The notes under the pieces are model-generated. The model worked only from the letters and a program-made list of their open reading frames with translations, did no database searches and had not been told where the DNA came from. Positions 1 to 11,989 of a stretch of DNA of 64,000 bases are shown one piece after another (positions within the stretch are counted from its first letter, which is position 1; the number at the start of each line of letters is the position of its first letter). The stretch covers positions 434,001 through 498,000 of the forward strand of contig VTFK01000430.1 in NCBI GenBank assembly GCA_009617715.1, given 5' to 3'. The translations under genes and the position numbers were made by a program. This stretch comes from Plectrocnemia conspersa (lineage: Eukaryota; Arthropoda; Insecta; Trichoptera; Polycentropodidae).

Positions 1-560
1 TTTTTTTGCCCAACCTAAAAAGCCCGAAACGCTCCCGTGAGTAATTATGACTGTTGGAATAGTGAGACTGAGCAGATATAAAAAACTGAACAAAACCACT
101 ACTTACCTATTTTAACCCGGTAAATTTCACTCAGAATAAATTCATTAATATTGGAGACAATTAAGCGGCATCGCAAGGAAACAGTTAACTGTGCGTTTTA
201 ATTGGCCTAGTTTGCAAAAGCGACTTATTTTATAAACTGTCATAACGTCGCGATAAAGTAATAAATTTATATTGGCTAAGTAGGCAAATAGGCGTTGCTT
301 TAGCGTGCTTTTATGATAATAGTTGTGATATGCTCAGCTCAGATAGGATACAACGCTTTTAAGCAAAGTTTCGAATAGTGTAATTTGCATTCAGTTACGG
401 TGGTGGTTTTGAGAATTTCCAAACAACATTTAACAGCAACTGTGGAATTCAACGCATAAATTGCAGCTTTGCGTCGGTTTTGAATTCAAGAAGTTTATGT
501 TGCATCTGTTTTCGACACCTTTCAGCAACCTAACTGTATAAAAAAATATAAGTCACAAGC
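1..560. other. Mixed-composition non-coding stretch
   Basis: No gene is visible. The stretch is less A/T-rich than what follows and holds a perfect 12-bp palindrome, ACAGTTAACTGT, at 181-192, which contains two overlapping Myb-like AACTG cores. It may be the edge of a regulatory island that extends beyond the window. Nothing here translates into a recognisable protein. Confidence 0.35.
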
Positions 561-2865
561 TCAACTTAATATTAGTTTCAAATGATAATTTATTTAATGC
601 ATTTCGTAGATATTTATTGCTTTATGTGTTCATGTTAAATATTTTAAAAATTACCACGTGAATAATCATTTACACGATAAGGGCAAACAAATGTAGGAAC
701 AAGATATGTGCCCCTATCACCACGCACATAGCAAGCTACCATCTTTAGTTTATGAAACTGTGTGATCTGTTGTCTAAGTAACAACAAATATTTTTAATAG
801 GGCATATTAATTAAGAATTTTTTCATGATGTTGAAGTAATATATTTCATTAAAACATTAGTATTATATCAAAAAAATATTTTACTTTGTTAATATATTTT
901 TATATTAAAAATACGTGTTTTATAAAACAGTAAAATAGACCAATAACTATTTTAATACTGAAAAAATTCATTTATAACTAAGATTCGAAAAAATATTTTT
1001 CAATAAATATTACCGATTTTGGACAAAATTGCATTTAAATAATATTTTCTTCCATTCAAGGATGTGTAAAACTAAATTTTAAATTTAAAGCTGAGAGTAA
1101 ATCACAATAATTAGAGTAAAAATAAAATCTTGGTAGTAGTGAAAGCTTATTGAGCATTTCAATTAAAATTCACAAAAATAAATTAAAAGGTATTTCTTAA
1201 ACTTTGGTGCAATAATAAACCAAATAATTTAGATATAAATCAAATTAATTAATAAAGCTTTAAACACTTATAAATTAAAATGTTTTAAAAGTATGATTTT
1301 GACATTTTTAATAAACAAAAAATAAATTTTCATCTATAATTAACAAAATTTTTCTTGTTTAATTAAATACAGTTAACTAAATATTATTTTAATAAATAAT
1401 TTTTGCAAAGTGTCGTTAAGTGGCTTTTGTCATTAAGTACATTATATTTTTTAAGTAGATAATGCTCAGCAATTTATTTTTAAATGTTAATACATATGTG
1501 AGATATTTGACATTTTAAAGGTCAATGATATAACAGTAAATTGTTTTTAATTTCAAAGTCTATTCGAAAATTTTGCTTTATTTTTAAACAAAACATACAA
1601 CAGTTTTGTATTATACACAAGTTTTGTGATATAAACATTTGTAGTATAAATGGATATTTTTTACAAAGATAGATCAAGTGTTTTTATTTTAATTAAAGTA
1701 GGTTTACTAAGTCTTTGTTTAGCAAATGAGTATTGCTAACGAAAATTTTCAAGGCTACTTATTTTATCACTTATATAATATATTTATTTCTTAGTGATAA
1801 TTTCATATTTTATTTTTAAAGATGATTTGGCACCTCATTTCATAAGTAAAATTTCCGAATTTAAAAAGATCCGAATTTTTTTCTTAGAAAAAAAAAGAAT
1901 AATATTTCTCACTTATAGGTCCACAATGTAATTCTATCTTGTTTTTTAAGAAAACACATAAAAGTAAAGATGAACCATGTTTTATTTATTCGAGTTAGTT
2001 AACTAAAGCTTCAAGCCACGCATTTTTATGCGTAAGAATTATTACATTTACATAAATATGTATAATACTGTAGAATGTTGATAGTTTTAAATATTAGTTT
2101 TTATATAATGTAAAATTATTAATATTGTAATTTTTCGAATTAAATGTAAAAATATGCAGCCTTACTTGTTTGAGACAGTAAATTTAAAGTTACGGTTTCT
2201 GCTTTTTGATATAATTACGAATTTTAAAAGTAAAAGTTACGGTAACAAAACCGTTATGAAATATTTCTAAGTATTTTCATTATAGTAATATAGAAAATGT
2301 TTTTGCAATTTGTTTCTATATTTTAGAAAATAACTAAATAAATTCTTAGGATGTTAATTTTTTGGTTTTCGATAGTTAGTCTTTAATCCGTTTTATAATA
2401 TTATCACATACGTAAAAAATAAATAAAAGTTTCTAATTAACTAACATATTTGTATGTAAGGTTCTGAATGTGATCAAAGATTACTGCTATCATTTGACAA
2501 ATGTAAGATATGATTTAATTACATGTAAAATAATGCACAATGTTAAAATATGCCATTAGATTTTTTCTTGTATTCAGACTTATTTGTTATCAACGATAAT
2601 CTAATGGTAAAATTATAGTTACGGCGTTCACAAACTAATCAATTTGTGTTACAAATTTGATTGTCAAGTGTTGTATATACTTTATTTTCAACATCAATTC
2701 ACTTAATCTAAATTCAACAGTGATATATGATATAATATGTCGTGATCGAATAATTATCAGATACATTCCAAACGTCTCTGAATTTTTATTTCTTCCGCTT
2801 GTTTCTTCCAAAATACATAAAAAAATCATCTCCGATATACGACCCTCCATTATTTATTTAATCAA
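561..2865. other. A/T-rich desert, no gene seen
   Basis: A long, very A/T-rich stretch of short homopolymer runs and no ORF above background. I see no TE terminus, RNA gene or repeat that I can defend. The two overlapping 70-codon ORFs near 2.64-2.87 kb lie on opposite strands and are chance ORFs. Confidence 0.6.
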
Positions 2866-3070
2866 TTAATTGCGACGGAGCCAGTGTGCCACGGGATCGG
2901 CAATCATTTGTCAATCAGCCGATGCGAGATATCAATCAGGGGTTCTCAAAAACCGGTTTTTATTCCACCTCTCTCTCTTTCTCTCTCTCTCTTTATCTCT
3001 TTTGGCCTCCGGGTAGGAGCCCGCCCCACGATATGATATAAATTACGTTCTCGGCACATTTTATTTATTT
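2866..3070. promoter_or_regulatory. GC-richer island with PBC/Exd-like and Grainyhead-like motifs
   Basis: Seen: TCAATCAG occurs twice, at 2911-2918 and 2932-2939, exactly 21 bp apart (two helical turns); the second sits in ATCAATCA, the reverse complement of the PBC/Hox composite TGATTGAT. The palindrome AAAACCGGTTTT at 2949-2960 holds a perfect Grainyhead-like AACCGGTT, followed directly by a CT-rich tract. Known: such motifs bind Extradenticle/Hox and Grainyhead proteins in insects. Inferred: a candidate enhancer; conservation is unknown. Confidence 0.35.
2965..3002 (+). repeat. CT microsatellite (polypyrimidine tract)
   Basis: Interrupted (CT)n, broken by TTT and TTTAT. On the minus strand this is a GAGA-type tract, the sort bound by GAGA factor in insects. 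It lies inside the motif-rich island just upstream. Confidence 0.8.
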
Positions 3071-3109
3071 GCTCGTTTCGTTCTGCCGCCGCAATGCAAT
3101 ATTATTTGC

Positions 3110-3137
3110 GTGTGTATATATACATATATATACACAC
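3110..3137. repeat. Palindromic GT/TA/AC microsatellite
   Basis: A 28-bp near-perfect palindrome starting GTGTGTATATATAC and closing with TATATACACAC. It can form a hairpin or cruciform but is most simply a compound microsatellite; similar TA/GT tracts continue to about 3165. Confidence 0.8.
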
Positions 3138-3169
3138 ATTGTATATATGTATACTTGTATACGTATCAT

Positions 3170-4050
3170 TGTTACTCTTAAACATACCGTATCACGCCAT
3201 GAATTATTTACTGTCGGCACATCTGTTATCCGGAATCGAGTGTTTCGGATTACAATGATATTTTCTTGCGGTTTTATTTGCTTTTTTCGATACGGGTTTA
3301 AACAACAATATTTTTTAGCTTACTTGTGTTAAAGGGTTCTACTTGATTAGAGCTATCGATTTTTTTGATTGTAGTATAAATAACTTTTATTGAAAAAATA
3401 AATTTAAATTTTTTGTTTACAAATACATTTAATCCAATCAAAGATTTTTATTATGTGTATTGTCAAAAAAACGTTTTGTACACACAATTTTACTTATTGG
3501 AATAGTGTCAGATTACTAGGAAAATAATCATGGTTACACATTTAAATTAAATTACTTATTATTAATCGAAGTTATTTCAGTAGTGTAAAATTTTCGAACT
3601 CAAATATTTTTTTAATCTTAAAATTCACCTTGACCACCGATTTAGTTATTAACTATTTGGTTGCCGGCATTCGATAATGATTTGAACATTAATATAATAG
3701 AGTGATAATTATTTAAAAAATGAACACAAAACCTGCCATTATTTTCCTATTGCCCTATTATAAAAAAATACAGTATTAGCATATGAATCAGATAACAAGG
3801 ATCCGTGCAATTATGCAATAATAACGTTCGCAAATAAAGACATATATAATGACACTATAAAGAGAAAATTGTTAATCGGAAATCTTTGTCCCTTTTATCA
3901 ACACCTGCATTGAATGAAGCAGTGAATTTAGCGCATAGTACTTAAAAAAAGAATCAGATCATTTTTTATAGGGTGTGTGTAATTTGCTCCAAAAAATAAT
4001 ATATTTTTAGTTAGACTAAGCAATTAATAGGTTAATGATAAGAAACTACT
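3170..4050. other. A/T-rich stretch, nothing recognised
   Basis: Non-coding A/T-rich DNA. The 87-codon ORF over 3069-3332 runs through the microsatellite and is therefore not believed to be a gene. No other structure was noticed. Confidence 0.55.
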
Positions 4051-4055
4051 AGCAA

Positions 4056-4093
4056 TTAAAAATGTTGACCTAGTGATTGGTCAACATTTTTAA
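4056..4093. repeat. Perfect 15-bp inverted repeat, 8-nt loop
   Basis: The arm TTAAAAATGTTGACC (4056-4070) is matched exactly by its reverse complement at 4079-4093 around the loop TAGTGATT. It is short for a pre-miRNA. It could be a MITE relic or a transcript hairpin; no flanking target duplication was identified. Confidence 0.75.
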
Positions 4094-5044
4094 CACAATT
4101 AGAGAGTTGTCTTGCAAGCATAGTGAATGAGTTTATATTTATTAGCCCTATTTATTCAACTATTATACAATAATATCAATCATTGAACCTTTTCGATTGG
4201 TTAGTACTAAAACCGGACATCGCAGTTTTAGTGCATTTTGTCGATTTATCTGCTGTAATGGTTTCGAAAGTGGATTCTACCTAGTGTAGATTAAAAACAG
4301 TAACGGCAATATTCTTTTATGAAATGTTTTGGAGCTAAATTTTTGTTTAACATGCAGTCTTGTTGTTGTAAAGTTGTCATGTTACAATACGATAAGCAAA
4401 AAAATGGATTTTTCTTGCTGTGTAAAAAAGCACAAAACAATTTTCAATACGTGCGGCACCCATCTGTAAATCATTGCTGATTTACACAGCTGTTTAAATT
4501 GGCTTTGAACAAATAAGTTAATAACGCAAGTTTTTTTATTTATTTTTGTTAAATACATATATGATATTCTCAATGAGCTAAAAAATCTAAATCAGTTTAT
4601 TTAAATTAATTATCTAAAGATTTGTTCGTGAGATAAAAATATATCCCATATACGATTAAAATTAATAAAAACATATATATTCATATTGAATACGAACTTA
4701 AGTTTTTCTGGTATTAGTCACCGATTAAAATACTGGCCTGTCGTGCTAATAAATTTGACTAACGTTTACAGTTTAACGTTAATAATTAAAGAGACACGCT
4801 CTCAGTGTATTTTTATCCTTCTTTAAGGATTATGTTCAAAGCATGAACAACCATTATTGCACTGTTCTTTATTTTTAGGTAAACACACATAAAGCATTGT
4901 TTAGTTTACAAGCAGTTTATGCTGCGAAATATATTTTTTATTTAATTAAATAGCTCATTATTAGACTAAATTTAATCTATTTTACTTAACCAATGTAAAA
5001 TATGATTCTAATTTATTGAAAAAACGAACCTAGAATTTTTTTTT
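4094..5044. other. A/T-rich stretch, nothing recognised
   Basis: No gene or repeat that I can support. The 63-codon minus ORF at 4382-4573 has no recognisable motif and biased, A/T-driven residues. Confidence 0.5.
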
Positions 5045-5655
5045 CAGTAACCGATAATACGACACAAATAACAAAGACCCGGCCTAAAAATCTGACATTT
5101 TAAATATCATGTTTCCAAAGAATTACTTATATAATGAAATTTTTTTAAAATAAATGTAATTCTGATATTCTTGTCTTATATTTTACTACCTGCTCTAAAT
5201 GCAGTTGTTAATTTGGCAAATTCAAGCCATTATTTTTCTTTTAAATTGTAGCAGTTGTAAAGCAACTAAATAAAATTTAAGAAAATTTTTGAGAAACCTT
5301 AAAATTGTTTATATAAATAAACATGTATACAATTGAATAATTATTATATGCAATAATAACCAATTTTTTAGTAACCTATTGTAATACATCATAAGGTTTT
5401 ACCATACGACTAAAATAACAAAGACATGGGCTGAAAATCGGGAATTTAAAATATTTTTATTACAAAAAAAATTGTTTACTAAAAATTACTTATATAATAT
5501 AATTTTCAATAAATCAATGTTGATATTAAATTCTTAATCACTTTTTTACCACCTGTTGTAAATACAGTTTTCAGTTTATCGTTTTTAATGCATTATTTAC
5601 TTTTAAATTGCAGTAGTTGTGAAGCAATTAAACATATTTAAAAAAAAAAATTAAT
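5045..5655 (+). repeat. Diverged direct duplication, about 350-bp period
   Basis: Two copies (about 5045-5290 and 5395-5655) align end to end. Shared landmarks are ATACGAC...AAATAACAAAGAC (5057 and 5404), AATTACTTATATAAT, a TACCACCTG/TACTACCTG segment and TTTTAAATTG(T/C)AG(C/T)AGTTGT(A/G)AAGCAA near the end (5238 and 5599). They are well diverged, so the duplication is old. No coding content; source element unknown. Confidence 0.75.
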
Positions 5656-5760
5656 TAAACGTTGAGTGGAAAAAAAATCATTATAAGTAAAGACTTAAAT
5701 ATTTATATTCATATTATAATGGCGCATGAGTAACGCTGTTATATCAGGCATATATAAGAC

Positions 5761-5776
5761 ACGCATCTAGATGCGT
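5761..5776. repeat. Perfect 16-bp palindrome
   Basis: ACGCATCTAGATGCGT is its own reverse complement and is GC-richer than its surroundings. It sits between the duplicated segments and the weak SINE copy. It could be a dimeric protein-binding site; function unknown. Confidence 0.8.
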
Positions 5777-5829
5777 CTCGAGCTGGAATATTTTTCTATT
5801 CACGCAGTTACTGATTATATCACAATTTG

Positions 5830-6112
5830 AACGTATTATTTATTTTTAATTTCTGTTGTAACTTGTCAGCCCTAAGTCACACACAAACTATACCTACAAG
5901 ACTAAAAATCTGTAAATTGCTAACATTTATACAATTAATTATATATTATTTAAATATATTATTTAAGAATCAATAATGTTTTTATAGCTAAGGCTATTTT
6001 TATGTTTTGGCTTTTTAAAAAAGAAATCGAGTCTGCTGCGGAGACTCGAACCCGCGGTATCTATGTTATGAGTCGAAGTCTTATGTACTTTTACGTACGT
6101 TATTCCAGCCTT
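5830..6112 (-). mobile_element. Weak tRNA-headed SINE-like relic
   Basis: On the minus strand a tRNA-like T-arm with a B-box-like GGTTCGAGTC (complement of 6043-6052) follows an anticodon-loop-like CTCATAA. About 190 bp further 3' there is GTTACAACAGAA followed by AATAAATAATA, resembling the tail GTTGCAACGGAAG...AATAAATAAAA of the copy near 52.5 kb. The internal body match seen in the other copies is not clear here, so membership of that family is uncertain. Acceptor-stem pairing is poor, which argues against a functional tRNA gene. Confidence 0.35.
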
Positions 6113-7240
6113 AATTGTTGCGATAAAATAGAAATTTTAATAAATAAGTCTCTTCTTATATGCATATCTTGAACTACGCTGTAAAATAACAAAACACAGC
6201 CAATACATGTATATGCAAATAATATTTTTTTTTTCACAAATTTTTTTTCTTTTTTTTTCACATATTTAAGTACATAAATTAAAGAAAGTATTTCAATTGA
6301 TTTAACAACAAAATGTAGTAATATTTTTATTTTATTTATAACCTATAGTGAAAATATTAGCTAATTAGTAAAAAAAGTCTTAATTTAGCCTTTGCCCAAT
6401 CTAAATTCTATTTTAAGAACCATCATTATAAAAAAGCATTATTAAATACTTATATTTTGTATTGTAAATGTTTTAATAAGTTTTTATGATAGAGTATATT
6501 TTTTAATTTTATTTAATTGTTAAGTAAATAAAATATATAATTGACTAATTACCGTATAGTTATATACAGTATAAAAAAATGTTAGCAAGAAAAAAACTAT
6601 AAATTCAATACGATGAAAAATCTTTATTATTTAAATTTATTAAAAAACAATATAGCATATATTTTTAAAATGCATTAAAATCAATCATTGAATATAAATA
6701 TTTTAAATTTATTTAAGCACATAGCTTGAAAATAAATTTGATGTTATAAAAAAAATAATGCCAATGAAAAATTTCCAAAAAACATTTTTGTTATCATTAT
6801 TAAAAAATCTTGTTTGTACAGTGTAATTTTCTATGAGTTTACATTCACATACATATGTATGTAGCTGGAATATTTAAATAATGATATCAAGAATATTTTT
6901 TTTATTTAATTATAATTACTATACTATTAAACAAATTGATTTATTTATTGTTGAAAATGACAGTAAATCATTTAGATTTGTGTCTCAATTAAAAATAAAA
7001 ATATAATCAAGTTGTCTATCATAGTTTAACGATACTGCCATAAACGTGGCATTCCAACTAGTATTAGCTCAAGTCATAAACATTTAAAAAAATATTCATT
7101 AGCAATAAATTGTATATAAGCTATTAGAAACTGCATTCTATGTACTGCACTGATATATTACGATTAATGTTTATATAATTTGCACAACTTAAACTAATAA
7201 TTTTATTAGTAATTAATTCAGATATTTTTTTTAATCAGGT
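6113..7240. other. A/T-rich desert
   Basis: Very A/T-rich, with poly-T runs near 6225-6260. No gene, RNA or TE terminus recognised. Confidence 0.6.
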
Positions 7241-7244
7241 TCAT

Positions 7245-7620
7245 CATAGAGTCCGATTCGCTCCTGACTGGACGGTCACATAAATTCATAAACACCGTGT
7301 AGTTTACACGAATCATTGTTAGCTTTCATTCATAATATAGACGGCAATTGCGTAATAGGTTGCCAGGGCTCCGTTAACCGGACTAAGTGGTTAATACGAA
7401 AATGACATTTGTCGGTCCATTGTGGATCAATCCCGCCGTCCCGGCCTATGTTGTATACGATGGGACCACGTCGGGATATCATATCACACAATTATTAAAA
7501 AGTACCTGATAATGTCGCATTACCGCCGAACGTCGCGCCCGTGTGAACGCGCCACTACTTTCGGTTAGTATCGGATGTCACCCATTATATCGTATCGTAA
7601 ACTTTCATTGTTGCATCATA
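7245..7620. promoter_or_regulatory. GC-richer island, candidate conserved non-coding element
   Basis: CpG-containing sequence without a long ORF. Visible motif-like strings include an NK2-like CTAAGTGGTTAA, a Sox-like CCATTGT (7417-7423) running into GGATCAATCC (bicoid/Otx-like), and GTTAACCGG. Each motif is individually common by chance; the composition shift against flanks is the main evidence. Inferred to be regulatory; not shown. Confidence 0.35.
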
Positions 7621-9459
7621 TAAGTAAGCTTGATGCACTTACTGCATATCAAAATCAATCCGGACACTAATTCACTTATCTAAATATTTTGTGTACAGAT
7701 AATGCGCCGGTCAAACGAGTGATTGAACCTTGTATGTATGTATTAACGCTACGAGTCAAAGTCTATAATATATTTTTAAAGCATTTTATTTTTGGACTTA
7801 TAGATTTATATTTATTTGTATTATATTTATCAATGATCTTAACACATTTAGTGAACATATAAATAATTTATTTTCGAGCCCAACCAAAAAAAGAATGAGG
7901 AGTGTGCTAATTTTTAGGAAGACATAAAGCAAACGATTATCGATTCCCATTTAGTATCAAAGGTTCGTTTTCGTTGTCGATGACTATACGATGGGATTTA
8001 GGAGTAACTTAACCGATTTTTATAATTATAATATTGAAAATATCTATATAAATTTAATTACTAATAAAAAACATTTTATTAGAATTCTCAAAAAATTTTA
8101 AATCTTCTTGAGAGCTATGTAATGAACGTGTAAATTTTATTTAAAAAAATCTTTGAGAATAGCTCTTTAGAAGCACTATATATTGCTCTTAAAATTTTAT
8201 TTATGTATTTAAAACATTTTAATCTTTTATCAATAAATATTTCTCAAAAAGAAATATTTATTTTTAAGTAGTGAATTTATATATTCATCATATATAATAA
8301 AATAATAAAAATAGTTACAAATTATATTGTACATTAAAAAATTGTTAGCATTTTTTAATTGTTAACATACAAATATACATAGTTAATCAAAATTTATTAT
8401 CAAAGCACATTTATACAAAAAAGCACATTATCTTCCGCAAAGTAATAAAATATATTTAGTCGTTTTTAATATAAGAGTGAAAAAAAAATCTATTGAAAGT
8501 CGGCAACAATAGACGTTCAAATCTCGGTCCGGGAAATCATTAAAACTTGCGAAAAAACTCGAAAATTAAACATTTTTAATATTAATGAATAACATTTCGA
8601 CTCAATTCATTTAGAATTCTGTTTCTTAACTGCTGTCCAATTTATTTTCTAATGTTGATTCGCTTAATTCAGACCCTTTTTATACCGTTTGAACATCCTT
8701 TAATCTTTACATGTAGTCGAATGCGTAAAAAAAAACCAACAGCAGTTAATTACATAGCTTAAAGTATGCGAAATTATTTATATATTAAAATATTACTATG
8801 TAATATGTTTATCTTAATCTTTACAATACCTTATTATTGAGAATGATATTTATATTGAATAAATTTTATCACATTTGTTTTCATCATACTTCATTGTACT
8901 AAGTGACTTGCTAGTTTATTTGTTGATATTCATATAGTATGTACGTGTCGAGAACAATTCAAGTTCCGCTTGTTTTACATTTACATCCATGAGTAGAAGT
9001 TGCAGTTTACATTCTGAACGATTCAATCAATCGTATATGGTTGTTGCACACATGTGAAAGCATAAGCAAACGATTCAATTGACTATTCAACGTTGACTCT
9101 CGATATATGTTGAACTGAAACTTGTGATTTGAACTAGCTTTAGAAAAAAATAATAACACAGAGAGAGCTTTAAAAAAAAAAAAAAAACTTTTTTAAGTAA
9201 AAAGTTATTTAATATGGAATGCAATTATAATATACATATATGTATATAAAAGATTTTTACAAACAAGTGAATAATTTATTTTAAATTATTCATATGTATG
9301 GTTGTAAATGAGTTGAAAATTATAGTCTATTAAAATTAATAATTAAATTGTAGGCAAAAATATTATTTCTCGATTAAAACGAGACCCTAAGTAAAATTTC
9401 ATTAACGCAAAAATAATTTTGTTTTTAACTGTGAGTAGCTCATCTGCAATCACTATATA
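7621..9459. other. Mostly A/T-rich stretch with a weak tRNA-like patch
   Basis: No gene seen. At 8480-8545 the string TTGAAAGTC, about 20 bp ahead of GTTCAAATCTCGG, resembles the 3' half of a SINE tRNA head (compare 43.97 kb), but no body or tail follows that I can align. A 16-nt poly-A run lies near 9172-9187. Confidence 0.4.
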
Positions 9460-9860
9460 TTAAAATATATGCGGCATCATTCCGCTACACACCATTGCAT
9501 CTATGCATGTGTGGTTAAGATGAAACGATAAATGAGCGGTGAAATAAGCATTTAGTACTAAAGTATATGAAGCGGTACAAAAGAGAGTGCCGCCACGAAA
9601 CATAAAATTCGGTATATGTGGAGGTTGAGGGTATGTAGCTTTTGGTCTGTTTGCCTCAAGGCAAATCATAGTTTATATTTATACATTCCCCGATATATTC
9701 AATTACTATGTCTGCTCTATTTTAAAAAGCTGTAGTAACGTCACCATAAAATTAATGTATACTATCACTTCTCCAGCCCTCGAGCGTGGCGCGTGACCGG
9801 AGACAAATTAATTTTGTTTTATTAACCGTTCGACTTTATTTTTCTGGGAGGCATATTTTT
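9460..9860. promoter_or_regulatory. GC-richer island with Runx-like and AP-2-like motifs
   Basis: Contains TGTGGTT at 9510-9516 (Runx-like) and the inverted repeat TTTGCCT-CA-AGGCAAA at 9650-9665, which embeds GCCTCAAGGC, an AP-2-type GCC-N4-GGC palindrome. The minus 69-codon ORF here lacks any recognised domain. Candidate enhancer by inference only. Confidence 0.35.
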
Positions 9861-11115
9861 AGTTTTAACGGTTGTGTAGTTTTATACGTTGAAAGCAATA
9901 GCGCAAATTAGTCAGCGCTTTGGTCTTATTTTAAATTTATTAGAGTCGAAAACAGAGTTATTTATAACTAATTTTGAAATATTGTATGCTCACTATATAA
10001 AAATATTTATTTAAGATAGAAGTTGTATTTGTATTTAGAATCACATAATGGATGGTATAAAGACAATCCCACTTTTCGTGTAAACACGGTTAGGGACGCC
10101 AGAGCTGAGATTTATCTTTTTAGAATGACAATTTCATACAAAGGCCGGGCATCTTCCGGGAATAATACATTATTTGTAAAGGTCAATCGCATTTATTTAA
10201 CATTATACTGCTATGAGTTTAACATTAATTATTTAAAAATTCATCATACCTATGTATGTATTAAATTTTTAATATTTTTTTTTAATTTGTGTTATAAATG
10301 TTTCCTATTTTTATATGTAATATGTCTGAGAATGTAACTTATAAGTAAAGTTTAGCAAATTAATATTCTGCATAAAATTGCTTACCACGTGGATAGACAC
10401 TATTTTCTAATAGTTTACTTTTATGTACCTAAGATTAATAAACTTTATTTTAAGAAAAAAATAGTTTAACTTTCACTGTAGCCATTTGTGGGTGACCGTC
10501 CGATAATAACAAATGCACAACAATGCTTATTAGATGCTATTAGTATTTATTTTATATTTATGCCTCAAATATTATGAAAAAATGGGTTTAAAGTGTTTTA
10601 TGGTATGGTTTTCAGAAGTCTGCGTTGGTATTATGCAATTATTGGGTGTACCTAAATGCTCTTTTATATAGTTAGTTCTGTAATTCCTATGTTTGGTGAA
10701 TTAATAACCAAACCTTTGGTATTGTTAAAAAAATAAGGTATAAATTCAAAATTTGTACCACACCTTGCTTGTTAATTAAAATAAAGCTAATAGATAAATA
10801 AAACTTTTAATGAAAATATAGTTTAATATGTAAAAAATATACTTTGGATAATGTCGATAGTATTTTTTAAATATTTTTACAATATTTTATATATTTTAAT
10901 CCTTTAAAATAAACTATGATTAGAAGTTTATATTTAACCCATTTATAGCTAAAGTCAATTCCTGTAGCAACTTTTTGTCATGTTTTGCATTTTTTATGCT
11001 TTTTTTGCTGGAATTGAACTTGATCACAATTTTTGTTACGACGACCAAAATAATTTATATGTGCTGAATTTAAAAAAAACATTATATTTTATTATTATTA
11101 TTTAAAAAAAAAAAT
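9861..11115. other. A/T-rich stretch, no gene supported
   Basis: The 104-codon plus ORF at 10023-10337 begins in slightly GC-richer sequence but becomes a run of Ile, Asn, Tyr, Phe and Leu typical of translated A/T DNA; it has no motif or family resemblance. I read nothing else here. Confidence 0.5.
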
Positions 11116-11259
11116 TAACAACTATTCAACTTCGTGCTTCGTGCGTCTTATTTTGTATACCTCTTTCTTATATCGCTGATTCTTTGACAGCTTTGGCGAA
11201 TGGCAGATGATAATGTAGGTGGGCCAATTGCATCGATTTTTAAGCATAACCGCCAAGGA

Positions 11260-11275
11260 GGGGGGGAGGGTAGGG
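11260..11275 (+). other. Potential G-quadruplex motif
   Basis: A run of seven G, then A, GGG, TA, GGG satisfies G3-N1-G3-N1-G3-N2-G3 in an otherwise A/T-rich region. It lies about 120 bp past the 3' tail end of the minus-strand SINE. Folding is plausible from the pattern; biological use is unknown. Confidence 0.65.
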
Positions 11276-11394
11276 ACCGCACAATTTCACATAGATAAAT
11301 ATTAATATATTTAAATATATAATTTTAAACATATTATTTAATTACTTCACTTCGTTTTTTAACACATTGCCCCTATTTATAGTTTCACAGATTT

Positions 11395-11670
11395 TTATAT
11401 ATTTAAAGTAAATCATTTATTACAACATATTAGGCATTATTTCAATGCGTTACAATGGTATAAACATAATTATTAACAACCTAGTAAGTAGTGTGACATT
11501 AAACTAATTGTATTAGTGACGTCTATTTTATTAATAAGCAACTAGTATTTTATTCACTAACTTCAATCTCTCAGTCATGATTGAAATTAAAAAACACCAG
11601 TGCCCTAACGAGATTCGAATCCAGGTCTTTCAGGTGTTAGACACCGACTATCGTATTGGTTATATATTTA
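11395..11670 (-). mobile_element. tRNA-derived SINE copy (reference copy for this window)
   Basis: Minus strand, 5' to 3': tRNA-like head with GGTGTCTAACACC around a possible anticodon loop and B box GATTCGAATC (11612-11621); then body TCATGACTGAGAGATTGAAGT; then TTACTAGGTTGTTAATAAT; then tail ATACCATTGTAACGCATT...ATGCCT..ATATGTTGTA...TTTACTTTAAAT ending near 11395. The body and tail align collinearly with the 52.24-52.57 kb copy and the body with the 43.93 kb copy. SINEs are non-autonomous RNA polymerase III-derived retroelements that borrow LINE machinery; no target duplication was defined. Confidence 0.75.
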
Positions 11671-11989
11671 TCATCGAGTCTACATACGTAAAATTTTTTC
11701 AATACATTTTTCCAATGAAATATTTTTACTTTGTATGCATACATGTAATTCGGTTAGTTTTTATTCGTACAATGAAAAAAACTTAAATTTATTGAACAAC
11801 AATCAAGTCGTGTTTACAGAACGAGTTGAATTTACAAAGGCTAATTGCATCATCGCCATACTGGAGCGCTCGTGTTTATTTTGTCAAATTACTGAGCCGT
11901 TGCCAATTTGTGCAGAAATATTTTTTTTACTTTATAATGTTATCAAAATATAATATCAACCCTTCGCTAATGTTGCGTGACTTTTTTAT

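Noticed and set aside
6020..6110. Functional tRNA gene on the minus strand
   Set aside because: T-arm and an anticodon-like loop are present, but acceptor and D stems do not pair; better read as a SINE relic.
10023..10337. 104-codon plus ORF
   Set aside because: Residue content is what translated A/T DNA gives; no motif, no family, and the C-terminal half is Ile/Phe/Tyr/Leu.
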